A stretch of 64,000 nt of DNA from Tillus elongatus (taxonomy: Eukaryota; Arthropoda; Insecta; Coleoptera; Cleridae). The notes below the pieces were generated by a model, which was not told where the DNA came from, made no database searches, and worked only from the letters and a program-made list of their open reading frames with translations. Positions 27,193 through 39,906 of the stretch are shown here, in pieces. The translations under genes were made by a program, and so were the position numbers. The first letter of the stretch is position 1. Each line of letters opens with the position of its first letter. The stretch is taken from contig OZ023267.1 of NCBI GenBank assembly GCA_964006375.1, positions 22,131,739 to 22,195,738 of the forward strand. Reading direction: 5' to 3'.

Positions 27193-29150
27193 TATAAATT
27201 TCAAAAACACACCACGAGGGCTTACAGAATAAATACTATCGTACCGTGGGTGGCGACAGGGAGGAAAGAGGCAACTTGTTAATTCTGGACTTGAAGGTTT
27301 GGAGGTTCGAAGGAGAAGGAAAAACATCTGCCGGCAAGGAATTCCACAACTTGGAGGTCCTCGGGACAAAAGAGCGGGCAAAACAAAATGTTCTATGTCT
27401 GATGACCTGGACAGTAAAAGGTTGCATTCGCTGTGTTCCCCTGGTAGATCTGTTAGGGGCAGCAGTTGGAGGAACTATGGAAGAAAGCTCCTCTGAGCAG
27501 TCTCCGTGCATATATCTATAAAAGAAAGAGAGAGGTCACCAACGGCACGTCGGTGGGCAAAGGATGGTAGCCTTTGTATGAGGGTAGGGTCACCAATGAG
27601 ACGTATAGCTCTCTTCTGAATGGAGTTCAGGATAGCGAGTGTAGAAGCGGCAGCGGCACCCCAGATGTGTGAGCAGTATTCGTGGTTTGACTTTATTTGT
27701 GAAGTATATAAGGTATAGAGATTATCTGGTGAAAAGTATTTGCGAGCCCGGAAAAGGAAACCTAATTTCTTAGCAGCCGCTTCTGCAATTGATGTGACAT
27801 GTTGATGCCAATTGAGATTTCGATCCACAGAAATGCCAACAAGTGAAATGGACCCATTACTTTGAATAACTTGGTTATTCATTGTGATGAGTCTAGGGCT
27901 GGTGTATCTCTTATGAAAAAGAAAGCAAGACTGAGATTTCTTGGGGTTGAATTGTACAAGATTTTTGCTTCCCCAGTCTAATATTTTTGGAGATTCACGG
28001 AGACAGAACCCTCCATGAGTCTGCGATTCTCATCTAATTGGGCTAAAGAGACAGGCCTAGAATATTGTATATTTGAGTGGAGGGTGCTGTCGTCCGCGTA
28101 ACTGTGAACTGGGTTGGAGGCGCTAGATGTGGAGAAGAAACAAAGTAGGGGCTAAAGCTGAACCTTGAGGATCTCCTGCATTAATTGGATACAGTTTAAA
28201 GGAATGGCCATCCACGACAACAGAAACGCTCCGGTTGGAGGGGAAATTTGCTGTCCAGGTACAGAGTTTTGGTGGTAGGCCATAGGCCGGAAGTTTATTA
28301 AGCAGCGCTGCGTGGCAGACTTGGTCGAATGCTTTGGATATATCTAGAGCGACATACTGGGATTTACCGTGTAGTTCCATAGACTTGTTCCAAGAATGGG
28401 TGACAAAGGAAAGGAGGTCGGCAGTTGATCTGCGTTGACGGAGTCCATATTGTCTATCCTGGATTAGACTGTTTTTAAAAAAAGGCAATTCGGTGTTTAT
28501 GTACTTTTCCATCACAATAGAGACGACTGAAAGGCTATAAATAGGCCTGTAGATGCTAGGAAGCGCTTTGCATCCTTTCTTGTGGACGGGTTGTACTCAA
28601 GCAGTTTTCCAGTTACTAGGGAATATGCCTCTATTGTAAGATGTCTGAAACAGACAGTCAGGACAGAAACAAGTTCTGGTGCACATTTTTTGGGAACAAT
28701 TGCTGGGATCTCGTCAAGGCTAGAGGCTTCCCTGGTATTAAGAGTCATTTTATACGCGATATTGAGGACTGTTGGTGGTTGAACATTTGGAGGTGGGTGG
28801 AGAGTAGAATTGCCAGCGAACAACGAGGAAAAAAGTTCAGCCTTGCCCAGGGCGGTATTAACAATTTCATCCCCTGAGACAAGAGGTGAGAACGTGGTCT
28901 TGCAGAAATTATTTCGAATAGATTTAGCAAGAGTACAGAAGGGTTTACTGCCGTTGGAGCTTAAAAGGACTTTGTTTTTGATGTGGTTATTAAACGAGTT
29001 CTTTGCCTCACAAAGAATGCTGACATAGCGGTTTCTTGCGTCGTTAAATGCTTGGCGGTTTTCTTGACTGGGATTGTGTAGAAGCGTTTTGTGAGCTTTG
29101 ACCTTTTCAAGTCTGGCCTTGTCGCAGAGTTTAGGAAACCAGGGCTTTTG
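27193..29150 (-). mobile_element. LINE-A copy 4, RT and C-terminus, decayed
   Basis: On the minus strand, frames at 28961-29150, 28512-28823, 28123-28515, 27475-27882 and 27236-27511 give the linker, RT fingers, RT palm (VALDISKAFDQVCHAALLNK, NAGDPQGSALAPTLF), thumb and C-terminus (SFVPRTSKLWNSLPADVF). Part of the RT around motif C is out of frame. The 3' UTR ends in a long T-run on the plus strand at 27184-27193. Several frameshifts make it non-functional. The upstream boundary is near the FPKLCDKA linker. Confidence 0.85.
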
Positions 29151-29256
29151 AGTACAATGTTATTTTCGTCTGAAAATCTGTAGACAATAGATGAAATTAA
29201 AGCTTTGGCAATTTTCCATACAACACGTTTACTGTAACACAAACAGAAATACTCTT

Positions 29257-29298
29257 AACCCTTGAAGATGGTTTAGGTGACCCGAAATGCGTAGGGTT
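29257..29298 (+). ncRNA. Hammerhead-like relic with 5-bp stem I
   Basis: AACCC/GGGTT form a perfect stem I around TTGAAGA, a GGTT/GACC stem II, GAAAT and GCGTA. The first core base is T where the consensus has C, so cleavage is doubtful. The layout is that of Penelope-type hammerheads. Confidence 0.45.
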
Positions 29299-30039
29299 TA
29301 TAAATAAATACAATGAAGCTGGTCAGCAAACTCTTCTTATAGATACCAAATCATAAATCATCAAGTGCATGTGTTTACAAGCGTTACATTTTAGCTAATA
29401 TTAAGAATTGTTGCAGTAATATTTATTCGTTTCAATGTGCTTTTTTGTACTGTCTTGTGTGATAATACTCCAATCCATCTACCCACGTACGCTGTGGTAA
29501 ATTCTCAGAAAGCCCACCAAGCTTGAAACAGTTCCTAGCTTAAAAATCCTAAAGGCCTTATGGAAGCGCTTTAATAATTGAACTGCGTTAAATTTTAATT
29601 GGGCAATCGTTTTAGCATCCCTTACTAGAGGTGAGGATTTCTCTCACTTTGTTTCATCTTTTCTCGTATTGCTTATCGCTTACCTACGTGATTTTATACT
29701 GTATCTTTGCTATTTACAGGGCGAATTACAAATCCCCAATGGTGGGTGTACGAAAGTTTCCGATCAATGAATCTGAAAATTTTATTCGACCGGCCTGGTT
29801 TGTCCCAAAGGTTTTAATTATTCACTGAAGGTAGCAGATGACGCATATAAATAAGTGTTTCCTACAGTCCGGTTGCATACATATTTGATATAGAATGTGT
29901 TCACATATTAAGTAGCAATATTTTATTCATAAGGAATCTTGCATCACATAATATATTTTTAAATTCCATTAGTTCATTTTTTTCAATCGCTTAAAAAATG
30001 TTGTTTCAAATTTGCTAGACGTGTGATTATTCTGGACTG
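29299..30039. other. AT-rich gap, nothing recognised
   Basis: The 65-codon frame at 29631-29828 has no recognisable domain. No repeats were identified. Confidence 0.4.
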
Positions 30040-30185
30040 GTATATGTCACGTATTAATAATAATGAAATATATGTAGAGGTAAGCAAGATTGCTTCAGAT
30101 ATGCAACAAATTGATCTGGTTGTTCCTCAGAGGTCAGTTTTGGGTCCACTAATATTACTCATTTTGTTTAAAAATTTTAGTCAAA
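30040..30185 (+). pseudogene. LINE-F reverse transcriptase scrap
   Basis: An open stretch reads LDWYMSRINNNEIYVEVSK, then IDLVVPQRSVLGPLILLILF. This matches the RT region around motif B, where functional RTs have GVPQGSVLGPLLF. Both conserved glycines are replaced (V and R). It is an isolated fragment with no counterpart in the window. Confidence 0.65.
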
Positions 30186-30569
30186 CGAAAATTTAACGGT
30201 ATGTAGTTATTTGGTTAACAAAATAGTATGGAAATTGTATTAACAAGAAAGGAGATATAGTTTAACAAAACTGTAAATGTTAGGCACTGAAAGAACTATA
30301 TTGGTGAGGAGTGACAATGAGGTACAAAATACTGTCAAATCTGACCGTTTTTAAACACTACTTTTACAAATATACTGTCAAATTTGACAGTTTGTAAACA
30401 TCACTTCGGAAGGAATTATTATTGTAGGTATTATGCTTTAAAATTGTACATTTAATGCAGCCACAAACCTTTGCTTATTTGGATTTTACCTTGTATAATT
30501 TATGTAATAATTAAATAAATAAATAAATATAAGTAAGGCTAGATGTATTCTCGGCGGCTACGGTGATGG
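30186..30569. other. AT-rich gap with an imperfect direct repeat
   Basis: The phrase tactgtcaaatctgaccgtt at about 30330 is echoed by tactgtcaaatttgacagtt at about 30371. An (AAAT)n run lies at about 30509-30531. No gene. Confidence 0.4.
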
Positions 30570-30830
30570 CTACGAGATGGCGACCCTGTCGTACAGTGTG
30601 TTGCGAGGGTGGCTACCATAGCCGTCTTACTTTATAGGTGTCTTCTTGCTGTAATTAGTATACCGTACTGACGAGCTCTAATTTGAGCGAAACCGGTCTG
30701 AGGTTCTAGTTATGATGAGAATACATCTAGCTTTACATACATTGTCCCTATGTTAGGAGAGCAATGGGCCAGGGCTGACGATTTACAAAATTATTTGTGA
30801 GTTGTACAGGTGGCTCAAATTCGAACCTCA
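30570..30830 (+). repeat. Hammerhead-bearing dispersed repeat, retrozyme-like
   Basis: The block gatggcgaccctgtcgtac, the hammerhead at 30663-30703, gagaatacatctagctttac, and gggccagggctgacgattta define a repeat that recurs at 11660-11850 (rotated) and 47530-47660 (partly inverted). It has no coding capacity. Confidence 0.5.
30663..30703 (+). ncRNA. Hammerhead ribozyme, consensus core
   Basis: CTGACGA (30668-30674) is followed by stem II GCTC/GAGC with a six-base loop, GAAA, the palindromic stem III ACCGGT and the cleavage base C at 30698. Then TGAGG pairs with CCGTA upstream (A-U, U-G, one mismatch, C-G, C-G) as stem I. Position 7 is the only core base that may vary, and here it is C. All other core bases match. 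Cleavage is predicted between 30698 and 30699. Confidence 0.75.
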
Positions 30831-33370
<2,540 letters not shown>

Positions 33371-33712
33371 CAGAGGATAAAAAATTATAAAATTAAATCA
33401 ACAGCTACAGTGTATATATATATATCGCACCTAGGTAGACGAACTAGTCCGAAGTAAAAATTGTAGTCGGCAACCCATCGTTTGTGTATTGTGTCAATAT
33501 TGAACGGACGAGGTCGAAGAACTACTTTAATCTTCCGGTTGACAAATTCCTGAGCTTCTATCTAATTTAATTTGGCTTAAAATGAAAGGTACCGAGATAT
33601 CTAAGGCAGCTACATGTTCTTTTTGATCTAAAAATTTCACTATGTGAATATTGGAGCCCATGAAGAGCGCCGACAAGCACATCTGGCGAACAGACCAGTA
33701 ACAGCCGTTTAT
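33371..33712 (+). repeat. Penelope-like leader and terminus relic
   Basis: gacgaactagtccgaagtaa and ctactttaatcttccggttg match 5225-5330 in the same orientation. Near 33650, gtgaatattggagcccatga is a diverged form of the terminus gtgaagattggaacctgtga. There is no coding part. Confidence 0.6.
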
Positions 33713-33717
33713 CTTTT

Positions 33718-34190
33718 TTAAAAAACAAAACGACTGTTTCTGCATATGTGTTTCAAGGTGTTTGAAAGATCGTTCGCAGTAGTCACACTCTCCTCTACTA
33801 CTCTTAAGACGTTATTTAGATTCACTCTGTCGAGCTTCCTGATTTGAAATTCCACGTTCCGTCGGTCTGGTTGTTTAGTTGGCTTAGTCATAGAGATCTC
33901 AAATACGATGTAGTTGTAGTCGCTCAATGATTCCTTATCACTCACTTCCCATTGTATAATTTGGTCGGCAGTTTCATTAGTTGCTATCGTCAGATCCAAG
34001 AACGATGAGTATCCGTGACTTTCAAATGTGTATTTTGTGCCCTGATTTGGAAAACAGAGGTCGTTTGCCGCGATTTATTCTGAGTTCGCATGCCCCCTTC
34101 TATCAGGGTACTGAATCTTCCACTGTGGTGGCTTAGCATTAAAGTCATCAGTGATAATGGCTTTCTCTCTATTGTATATGATACGTCACT
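33718..34190 (-). pseudogene. APE endonuclease of an R1/LOA-type LINE, inverted
   Basis: The minus strand reads KAIITDDFNAKPPQWKIQYP, then a stop, then IAANDLCFPNQGTKYTFESH, SSFLDLTIATNE and ESLSDYNYIVFEI. This is the central and C-terminal part of an apurinic-type endonuclease: GDFNA (here DDFNA), the LDLT block, and SDHNY with H changed to Y. It abuts the plus-strand 3' half of LINE-E at about 34195. Because the two halves supply complementary parts of one type of element in opposite orientation, I suspect a single inverted insertion. Confidence 0.7.
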
Positions 34191-34994
34191 AGGCGGCTAT
34201 ATGGAAAAACGTGGGGACTAAGACCTAGTATGGCCCACTGGCTGTACACAAGGATGTTCAGACCATCGTTAACATACGCGTCATTGGTCTGGTGGCCTAA
34301 GGCAAACAAAAACTAGACAAGATCCAAAGGATGGCTTGCCTAGGCATCACAGGGGACATGTATTCAACCCCAATAGCCGCCATGGAGGTGTTGCTGGATC
34401 TGCCCCCCCTACACTTAGTTATTATGGGGGAGGCCAGACTAGGATAATACAGACTAGCCTGCAATAGTAGACTGAAAATAAACCCAGGCTTCAGGGGCCA
34501 GTGCAAAATTCAGGAGATCGTGAAGAAGCCCATGCTTGAAATAAGGTCAGACTTCGCGAGCCCGCGAATGTGCAGGGAAAACAACTTTACAGTGGAAATC
34601 CCCGACCGCGAGGCATGGCGGGAGGAGACGCCTGGTATACCACGGGACGCGCTCGTCTGGTTCACGGACATATCCGGCGGTGAGCGTGGGACAAGGGCAG
34701 GTGTTTACTCGGAATGACCGAGGGTAAGTCATAGTATTTCCCTCGAAGCCCATGCAACGGTGTTTCAGGCCGAGATGTACGAGATCTTGCACTGTGTGTG
34801 GGAGAACAAGAGGATGGGCTACACCAACAAGCGGATCCTCATAGCCACAGACAGCCAGGCAGCCCTTAAGGCACTAAGTAGCCCACGGGTAAATTCCTAG
34901 CTGGTGAGTGAGTGCCGAGACGAGACGAGCGACCTGGCTGGGCAGAATGAGGTGACTCTCATCTGGATGCCGGGTCACTCGGGGGTCAAAGGCA

Positions 34995-35675
34995 ATGAAG
35001 ACACACAGTCTCGCGAAGAGAGGGTCAGCAGAACCATTTATGGGACCACAACCGGCTCTGAGCGTGACAAAGAGAACTGCCAGGGGAGCCATTAAGTCCT
35101 GGGTCAGAAACCAACACAAGGTGTACTGGGCGGACTGTCCAGGGCTCAGACATGGGAAGTCAATAATTGACGGACCCAGTTCAAAGAGAGCTGCTGAGCT
35201 GCTAAATCTTAGCAGAGGACAGCTCAGAAACACAACAGGTCCCTTGACGGGACACATGGCCGTCAAGAAACACCTGCATAAAATGGGGCGTTTCGAAGGG
35301 CACCTCGCATGCAGACTCTGCGGCGAGGGGGAGGAATCAGCCCAGCACATCTTGTGCGAGTGTAAAGCTCTGGACCGCAAAAGACAACTGATCTACGGTC
35401 AGTCTAGCCCGAAGATAAAGCAATATAAAACTTCACCCTACCAATCGCTGTGCAGAATAGTTCAAGGCACAGTGATTTTGGAATGGGGGGGACCAGAAAA
35501 GACAAAGGGCATGCACAATAAGCCAAAGTCTGCGGTGCGGTCAAGAAACAGCTGCATAAAATGGGGTGATTCGAAGGGGACCTCGCATGCAGACTCTGCT
35601 GCGAGGAGGGGGGGGGGGTATCAGCCCAGCACATCTTGTGCGAGTGTAAAGCTCTGGACCGCAAAAGACAACTGA
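34995..35675 (+). pseudogene. LINE-E C-terminal domain with CCHC motif, extended by duplication
   Basis: The 226-codon frame starts inside RNase H (HSLAKRGSAEPF), continues through KSWVRNQHKVYWADCP and HKMGRFEGHLACRLCGEGEE, and should end soon after. It runs on through a 284-bp duplicated segment in another frame, ending SCASVKLWTAKDN. In intact elements the zinc motif contacts nucleic acid near the RT. The last ~100 residues here are an artefact of the duplication. Confidence 0.75.
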
Positions 35676-35812
35676 TCTACGGTCAGTCTAGACCGGAGGC
35701 AGAGCAATATAAAACTTCACCCTACCAATCGCTGTGCAGACTAGTGCAAGGCACAGTGATTTTGGAATGGGTGGAGTAAGACTAAGGGTATGCACAATCA
35801 ACCAAAGATTGC
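35261..35812 (+). repeat. 284-bp tandem duplication inside LINE-E
   Basis: The block from tcaagaaacacctgcataaa through cagtgattttggaatggg occurs twice, offset by 284 bp (for example tcagcccagcacatcttgtg at 35338 and 35622). The second copy has a longer G-run and scattered substitutions, so the duplication is not recent. Confidence 0.9.
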
Positions 35813-35862
35813 AGTGCTATCGGGGCGTCAGGGCCGCGGACGAGCCCTGAGGGAAAAAACAT

Positions 35863-37040
35863 GATACGTTGGCAAATTGTATCGAAAGTGCCTTCTGGGT
35901 CTTCAATGTCGGCAGGAAAAAATCCAACCCTGTCCGCAAGTTGGCCCACTTGTCTACCTCACCTGAGGTGTCTTGTATTATAATGTTCAAATACGGTATA
36001 CTTCCTTCCTAATTTATTTTAAGAACTTGAAATTTCATTTTAAAGGTGAAGTAACTAGGTAAAAACTAGGTGAATATATTGTTTTGTTTAAAAATTATTT
36101 TACGTAATTCAGTGTTGGTTTATATTTGTTAAAAAAACTATTTTTTCGCCTTGATTAATCGATGGATTCATTTCCTGTAGCTATCACAACACAGCTGTTG
36201 CAACAATTTCTTTTCTTCAGCGCTAGTGCCCTATGACATTTATAAATTTATATGTAGGTAACTTTAGAATGCAGATATTTAATCTTTTCAAGCAAATTTC
36301 TGAAAGGATTATGAAATTATCTATCAACAGTAGGCTACTTTACAGTTTAGAGATAAAAGAAAGAGGTAAAAGAGCGTTGAAGTTTTCTGGATGGAATAAA
36401 GCGTGCTAATTAGGAAGTTGTATATCGATGTTCTTTACTACACTTTAGTATGGAGCAAGTTCGCAAGCGATAACAGAAATAAGATTCAATAATGACCTGC
36501 TCGACTATTCAATTATAAGTATCGATTCTGCAAGGGGCGTACTGGAAAGACAATTTAATGAGCACGCTAAGTTCAGCTTTAATTAATATTAATGGCCCGA
36601 ATCGAGACTTAAATTGGCTCTCGAAGACATTTTATGGCTAATATTCTTATAGAATGTATCAAATGTGGAAATTTATATGGCGCCTACATCATAAATTCCT
36701 AGATATTTACTCCTATTGCAGATTGCACCTTATTTTATGGACGATAAATAAGATTTACTGCAACGTTAACGAAAATTAAAACAAATACAGTTTTATTCGC
36801 TCTGTGATATAGTGTGCGCATATATACTCTGATAAATATCGCCGTAAATTAAGGTAATCACTTCCGTATTAGAATTAGTAATGAATAGCATAAAGTAGAA
36901 ATTTAAACAATGAAACATTGAGCTTACGTTACATGTGTAGCTTCACTTGTCTATGCAGGTATAGACAATTTTAGTCCATTCATAACCGACTTAAAAATGA
37001 AGATAATTATAAATTTATGGTAATCTAACTATAAAATGTG
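35863..37040. other. AT-rich gap, nothing recognised
   Basis: No supported gene or repeat over 1.2 kb. Like 16806-18299, it may be remaining unique sequence. Confidence 0.45.
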
Positions 37041-37138
37041 AACTACATACAGACTTGGAGACTGATTCTCTGGCTTCACTGTTGGGTTTCGGTTCTGTAA
37101 GTAAAGGACGTAGCCAGCGTATAAGTTAACTGGAACCA
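37041..37138 (+). repeat. Penelope-type terminus, part 1
   Basis: catacagacttggagactga and ctctggcttcactgttgggt match the palindrome arm at 57288-57315. The continuation of that arm appears after LINE-A copy 5, at 38085-38160. Confidence 0.55.
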
Positions 37139-38068
37139 GCCAACCAACCCAGGTAACAGTTACGCGGACGACAGCACCCTCCACTCAAATATACAATATT
37201 CTAAGCCTGTCTCTTTAGCCCAATTAGATGAGGATCGCAGACTCATGGAGGGTTCTATCTCCGTGGATCTCCAAAAAATATTAGACTGGGGAAGTAGAAA
37301 TCTTGTACAATTCAACCCCACCAAATCACAGTCTTGCTTTCTTCCTCATAAGAGCTACACCAGCCTTAGACCCATCACAATAAACAACCAAGTTATTCAA
37401 AGTAATGAGTCATTTTTACTTGTTGGCATTTCTGTGGATCGTAATCTCAATTGGCACCAACATGTCACATCAATTGCAGAAGCGGCTGCTAAGAAATTAG
37501 GTTTCCTCTTCCGGGCTCGCAAATACTTTTCACCAGCTAATCTCTATACCTTATATACTTCACAAATAAGACCAAACCTTGAATACTGCTCCCACATCTG
37601 TGGTGCTGCTGCCGCTTCTACACTCGCTATCCTGGACTCCATTCAGAAGATAGCAATACGTCTCATCGGTGACCCTACCCTATCCCAAAGGCTGCCATCC
37701 CTTGCCCACCGACGTGCCGTTGGTGACCTCTCTCTCTTTTATAGATATCTGCACGGGCACTGCTCAGATGAGCTTTCTTCCATAGTTCCTGCACCTGCTG
37801 CCCCCAACAGATCTACCAGGGGAACAAAGCGAATACACCCTTTTACTGTGCAGGTCATCAGACATATAATATCTTGTTATGCCCGCTCTTTTGTCCCGAG
37901 GACTTCCAAGTTGTGGAATTCCTTGCCGGCACATGTTTTTCCTTCTCCCCCGAACCTCCAAACCTTCAAGTCCAGAATTAACAAGTTGCCTCTTTCCTCC
38001 TTGTCGACACCCAGGGTACGATAGTATTTAGGCTGTAAGCCCTCGTGGTGTGTTGTTGAAATTAAAAA
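37139..38068 (+). mobile_element. LINE-A copy 5, best-preserved 3' end
   Basis: The frame is open from about 37155 through the YADD box (37161-37172: NSYADDSTLHSN) to the stop after 38024, about 290 codons with no frameshift. It contains the RT thumb (ILDWGSRNLVQFNPTKSQSC, VGISVDRNLNWHQHV), LGFLFRARKYFSPANLY, and the C-terminal SFVPRTSKLWNSLPAHVFPS. The 3' UTR ends ttgttgaaatt and an A9 run. It starts four residues upstream of YADD, so the copy is 5' truncated inside the RT palm. It appears to interrupt Penelope-type terminal sequence. Confidence 0.88.
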
Positions 38069-38084
38069 AAAAGTGGCACTTCTA

Positions 38085-38160
38085 AATTTTAGATGTTCTA
38101 AAATGTTATTCAACGTTTCTGTAACCGGTTTCGCTGCTTGACACAATTCCCGGACAGATA
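38085..38160 (-). repeat. Penelope-type terminus, part 2, hammerhead relic
   Basis: The minus strand reads aattgtgtcaagcagcgaaa, ccggttacagaaacgttgaa, taacatt. It shares taacgttcaacg-type order with 57325-57375, and shows GAAAC plus the palindrome ACCGGT of a hammerhead stem III. The CTGATGA half is degenerate. Confidence 0.5.
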
Positions 38161-38489
38161 AAAATTGAATTAATACGAAATCGTGACAACTACAAATAAT
38201 GATATGTTGCTATGTTATGATGTTTTGATTAAAACAATCTTTAAAATTGAAAATAAAAAGAAACACAAATGACGGATAAGGCCCTCAAAATGCCTACGTG
38301 ATGTATGTCAATATTTAACATAAGAATAGAACTATCCAGTAATATTTATAATAACAGTTACAACAATAAGATAACTAAGCAATAACAGTAATAAATTACA
38401 CTCTATACAATAAAAATATCAACATACATCAATTTATTTTCTTATTACAACTTTTTTCAAAAAAATAGTTAAATTTATTTTGTTTGATT
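38161..38489. other. AT-rich gap, nothing recognised
   Basis: No recognised feature. Confidence 0.4.
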
Positions 38490-38672
38490 TATTTAATTAG
38501 AAAGAAGAATATCCAAGAAAGGGGAATTCATTAAATCAGTTTGCTCATTTAAAACAAGGTATGTATTGTCGTGTGTGTGCTCTTTGACTTCGAAAGCTTC
38601 AAAAAGGCTAGTTTATGCTTGTCATTAAAAAATGTTGTGGTTTTATGAGGTTATTTACTGTAGGTTTATGTC

Positions 38673-39906
38673 CGCAGCACTGGCGGTGCTGGCGGGGTGC
38701 CCACCTTTGTGGCTGGAAGCGGAGCAGTGGCATATAAGATGGGAACACTCGAAGGCGACAAATTTTGAGGGAAAACCGGCGTACAGAGAAGGATCGCACC
38801 CGGCGGAGCAGAAGAAAACCTGGGCGATAATAGAAGGAGCGGGAAAGACAACAGGGCGGTGGATATACACAGACGCGTCCAGGGTCGGAGTCGCGGTTGG
38901 CATAGGCCTCGTGGCCTATAAAAACAATGCAGTGGTCGAAAGCAAAGGGCTAAAGCTCCAGGACGGGTACCCGGTAAACATGGCGGAATTGTTTGCGGTG
39001 GGTACGGCAGTGGAAAAGGCCGCCACTCTGCTGGGTGGAACTGTCAACATCGTTTCCGATATCAGAGTTGCCCTGGACATGCTCACGAGGAGGAAAGGGG
39101 GAACGTCCGACAGAATAAACAGGAAGATGCAAAAGGTGGAGCGCGCAGAAACAAAAAAATGTGGTGGGCAGCGACCAGTTAGAAGGCATCGCAAAGGCCG
39201 ATGCAAGAGCAAAAGCTGCCAGAAGTGTCCCTCTAGTCCACGAGAGGGTTGAGGCTCCGGTATTGAGTAGAATTCTCAAAAGAAGTGCCAAGGAGAACAC
39301 TGAAGTAGAGTGGCAGAAGCACTGGGACGATAAGACAAAGGGTAGGACTACTTATCGATACATAGAGAGCGTGGGTGTGGGCCTCAATTGCTGGAGTCAC
39401 AGGGCGGTGAGCTTGTTGACTGGCCACGAGCCCTTCAAGGGCTACTTTAGTAGGTTTAACCTAAGGCCTGAAACGGGAGAATGTGCGTGCGAAAACGGAG
39501 AGCAGGGGACAGCAAGACATGTGCTGGAAGACTGCCAGATAGAAAATCGTAGGGCGGCAAGAGAACACTTTGCGAGAAACCAGAACAGAGTTGAGGGTTT
39601 CTACCCGTTCAAGTTAACTAGGTCCACCAAGAACGAGGAAATCAGGAAATTAAATGAATGGGCCGTAGAAATAGAGCTGGAAGAGGAAACGTGAAGTGTG
39701 ATTGAGACAAACCGCAGAGAATGAGAGGGCGCCGGATAAAGAGATGGGTGAGATTTCGGGAAAAGCCAGCGTAGAGTGAATGGCCGTATGAATGTGAGAG
39801 GTTGTAGAGGTCCCTTTGAGGGTGGCTTCGGCCTGACAGTGTAGGAGGATACCTTGTCCTAAAGTCTTCGGACGGGAAGGCATGGGCTTTGGTATCAAAA
39901 TCGTAA
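38673..39906 (+). mobile_element. LINE-C: RNase H-bearing LINE inserted in P3
   Basis: A 16-bp target duplication, actgtaggtttatgtc, flanks it at 38657-38672 and 39907-39922. The 38632-39252 frame has RNase H: WIYTDASRVGVAVGIGLVAY, VNMAELFAVGTAVEKA and NIVSDIRVALDML. After a frameshift, 39161-39694 gives a C-terminal domain with SVGVGLNCWSHRAVSLLTGH and the zinc motif CACENGEQGTARHVLEDC, ending EEET. About 210 bp of 3' UTR follows, without a poly(A) tail. RNase H plus the tail motif indicates an I/R1/LOA-type LINE, 5' truncated. It is distinct from LINE-B and LINE-E. Confidence 0.88.
39161..39694 (+). pseudogene. LINE-C C-terminal domain with zinc motif
   Basis: The 177-codon frame overlaps the end of the RNase H frame by a +2 shift, so the methionine is internal. 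The cysteines and histidine in CACENGEQGTARHVLEDC are all present. The frame runs to a natural stop. In intact elements this would be one continuous ORF2 with RNase H; a single frameshift near 39150-39240 separates them here. Confidence 0.75.

Larger units (their letters stand above)
34198..35862 (+). mobile_element. LINE-E 3' half: RT tail, RNase H, CCHC, 3' end
   Basis: Reading across frames: GLRPSMAHWLYTRMFRPSLT and YASLVWW (RT thumb region); LDKIQRMACLGITG; RNase H with ALVWFTDISG, FQAEMYEI, IATDSQAALKAL and WMPGHSGVKGNED; then a tether and the CCHC-type motif CRLCGEGEESAQHILCEC. The four RNase H acidic residues are all present, but stops and a frameshift (into the 34995-35675 frame) break the protein. 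The 3' end, ggacgagccctgagggaaaa, is identical in kind to the 72-bp insertion at 10821. It contains a 284-bp tandem duplication. Confidence 0.85.

Noticed and set aside
34874..35380. 168-codon minus-strand frame rich in cysteine and serine
   Set aside because: It is antisense to the LINE-E RNase H and zinc-motif region, which has clear homology on the plus strand.
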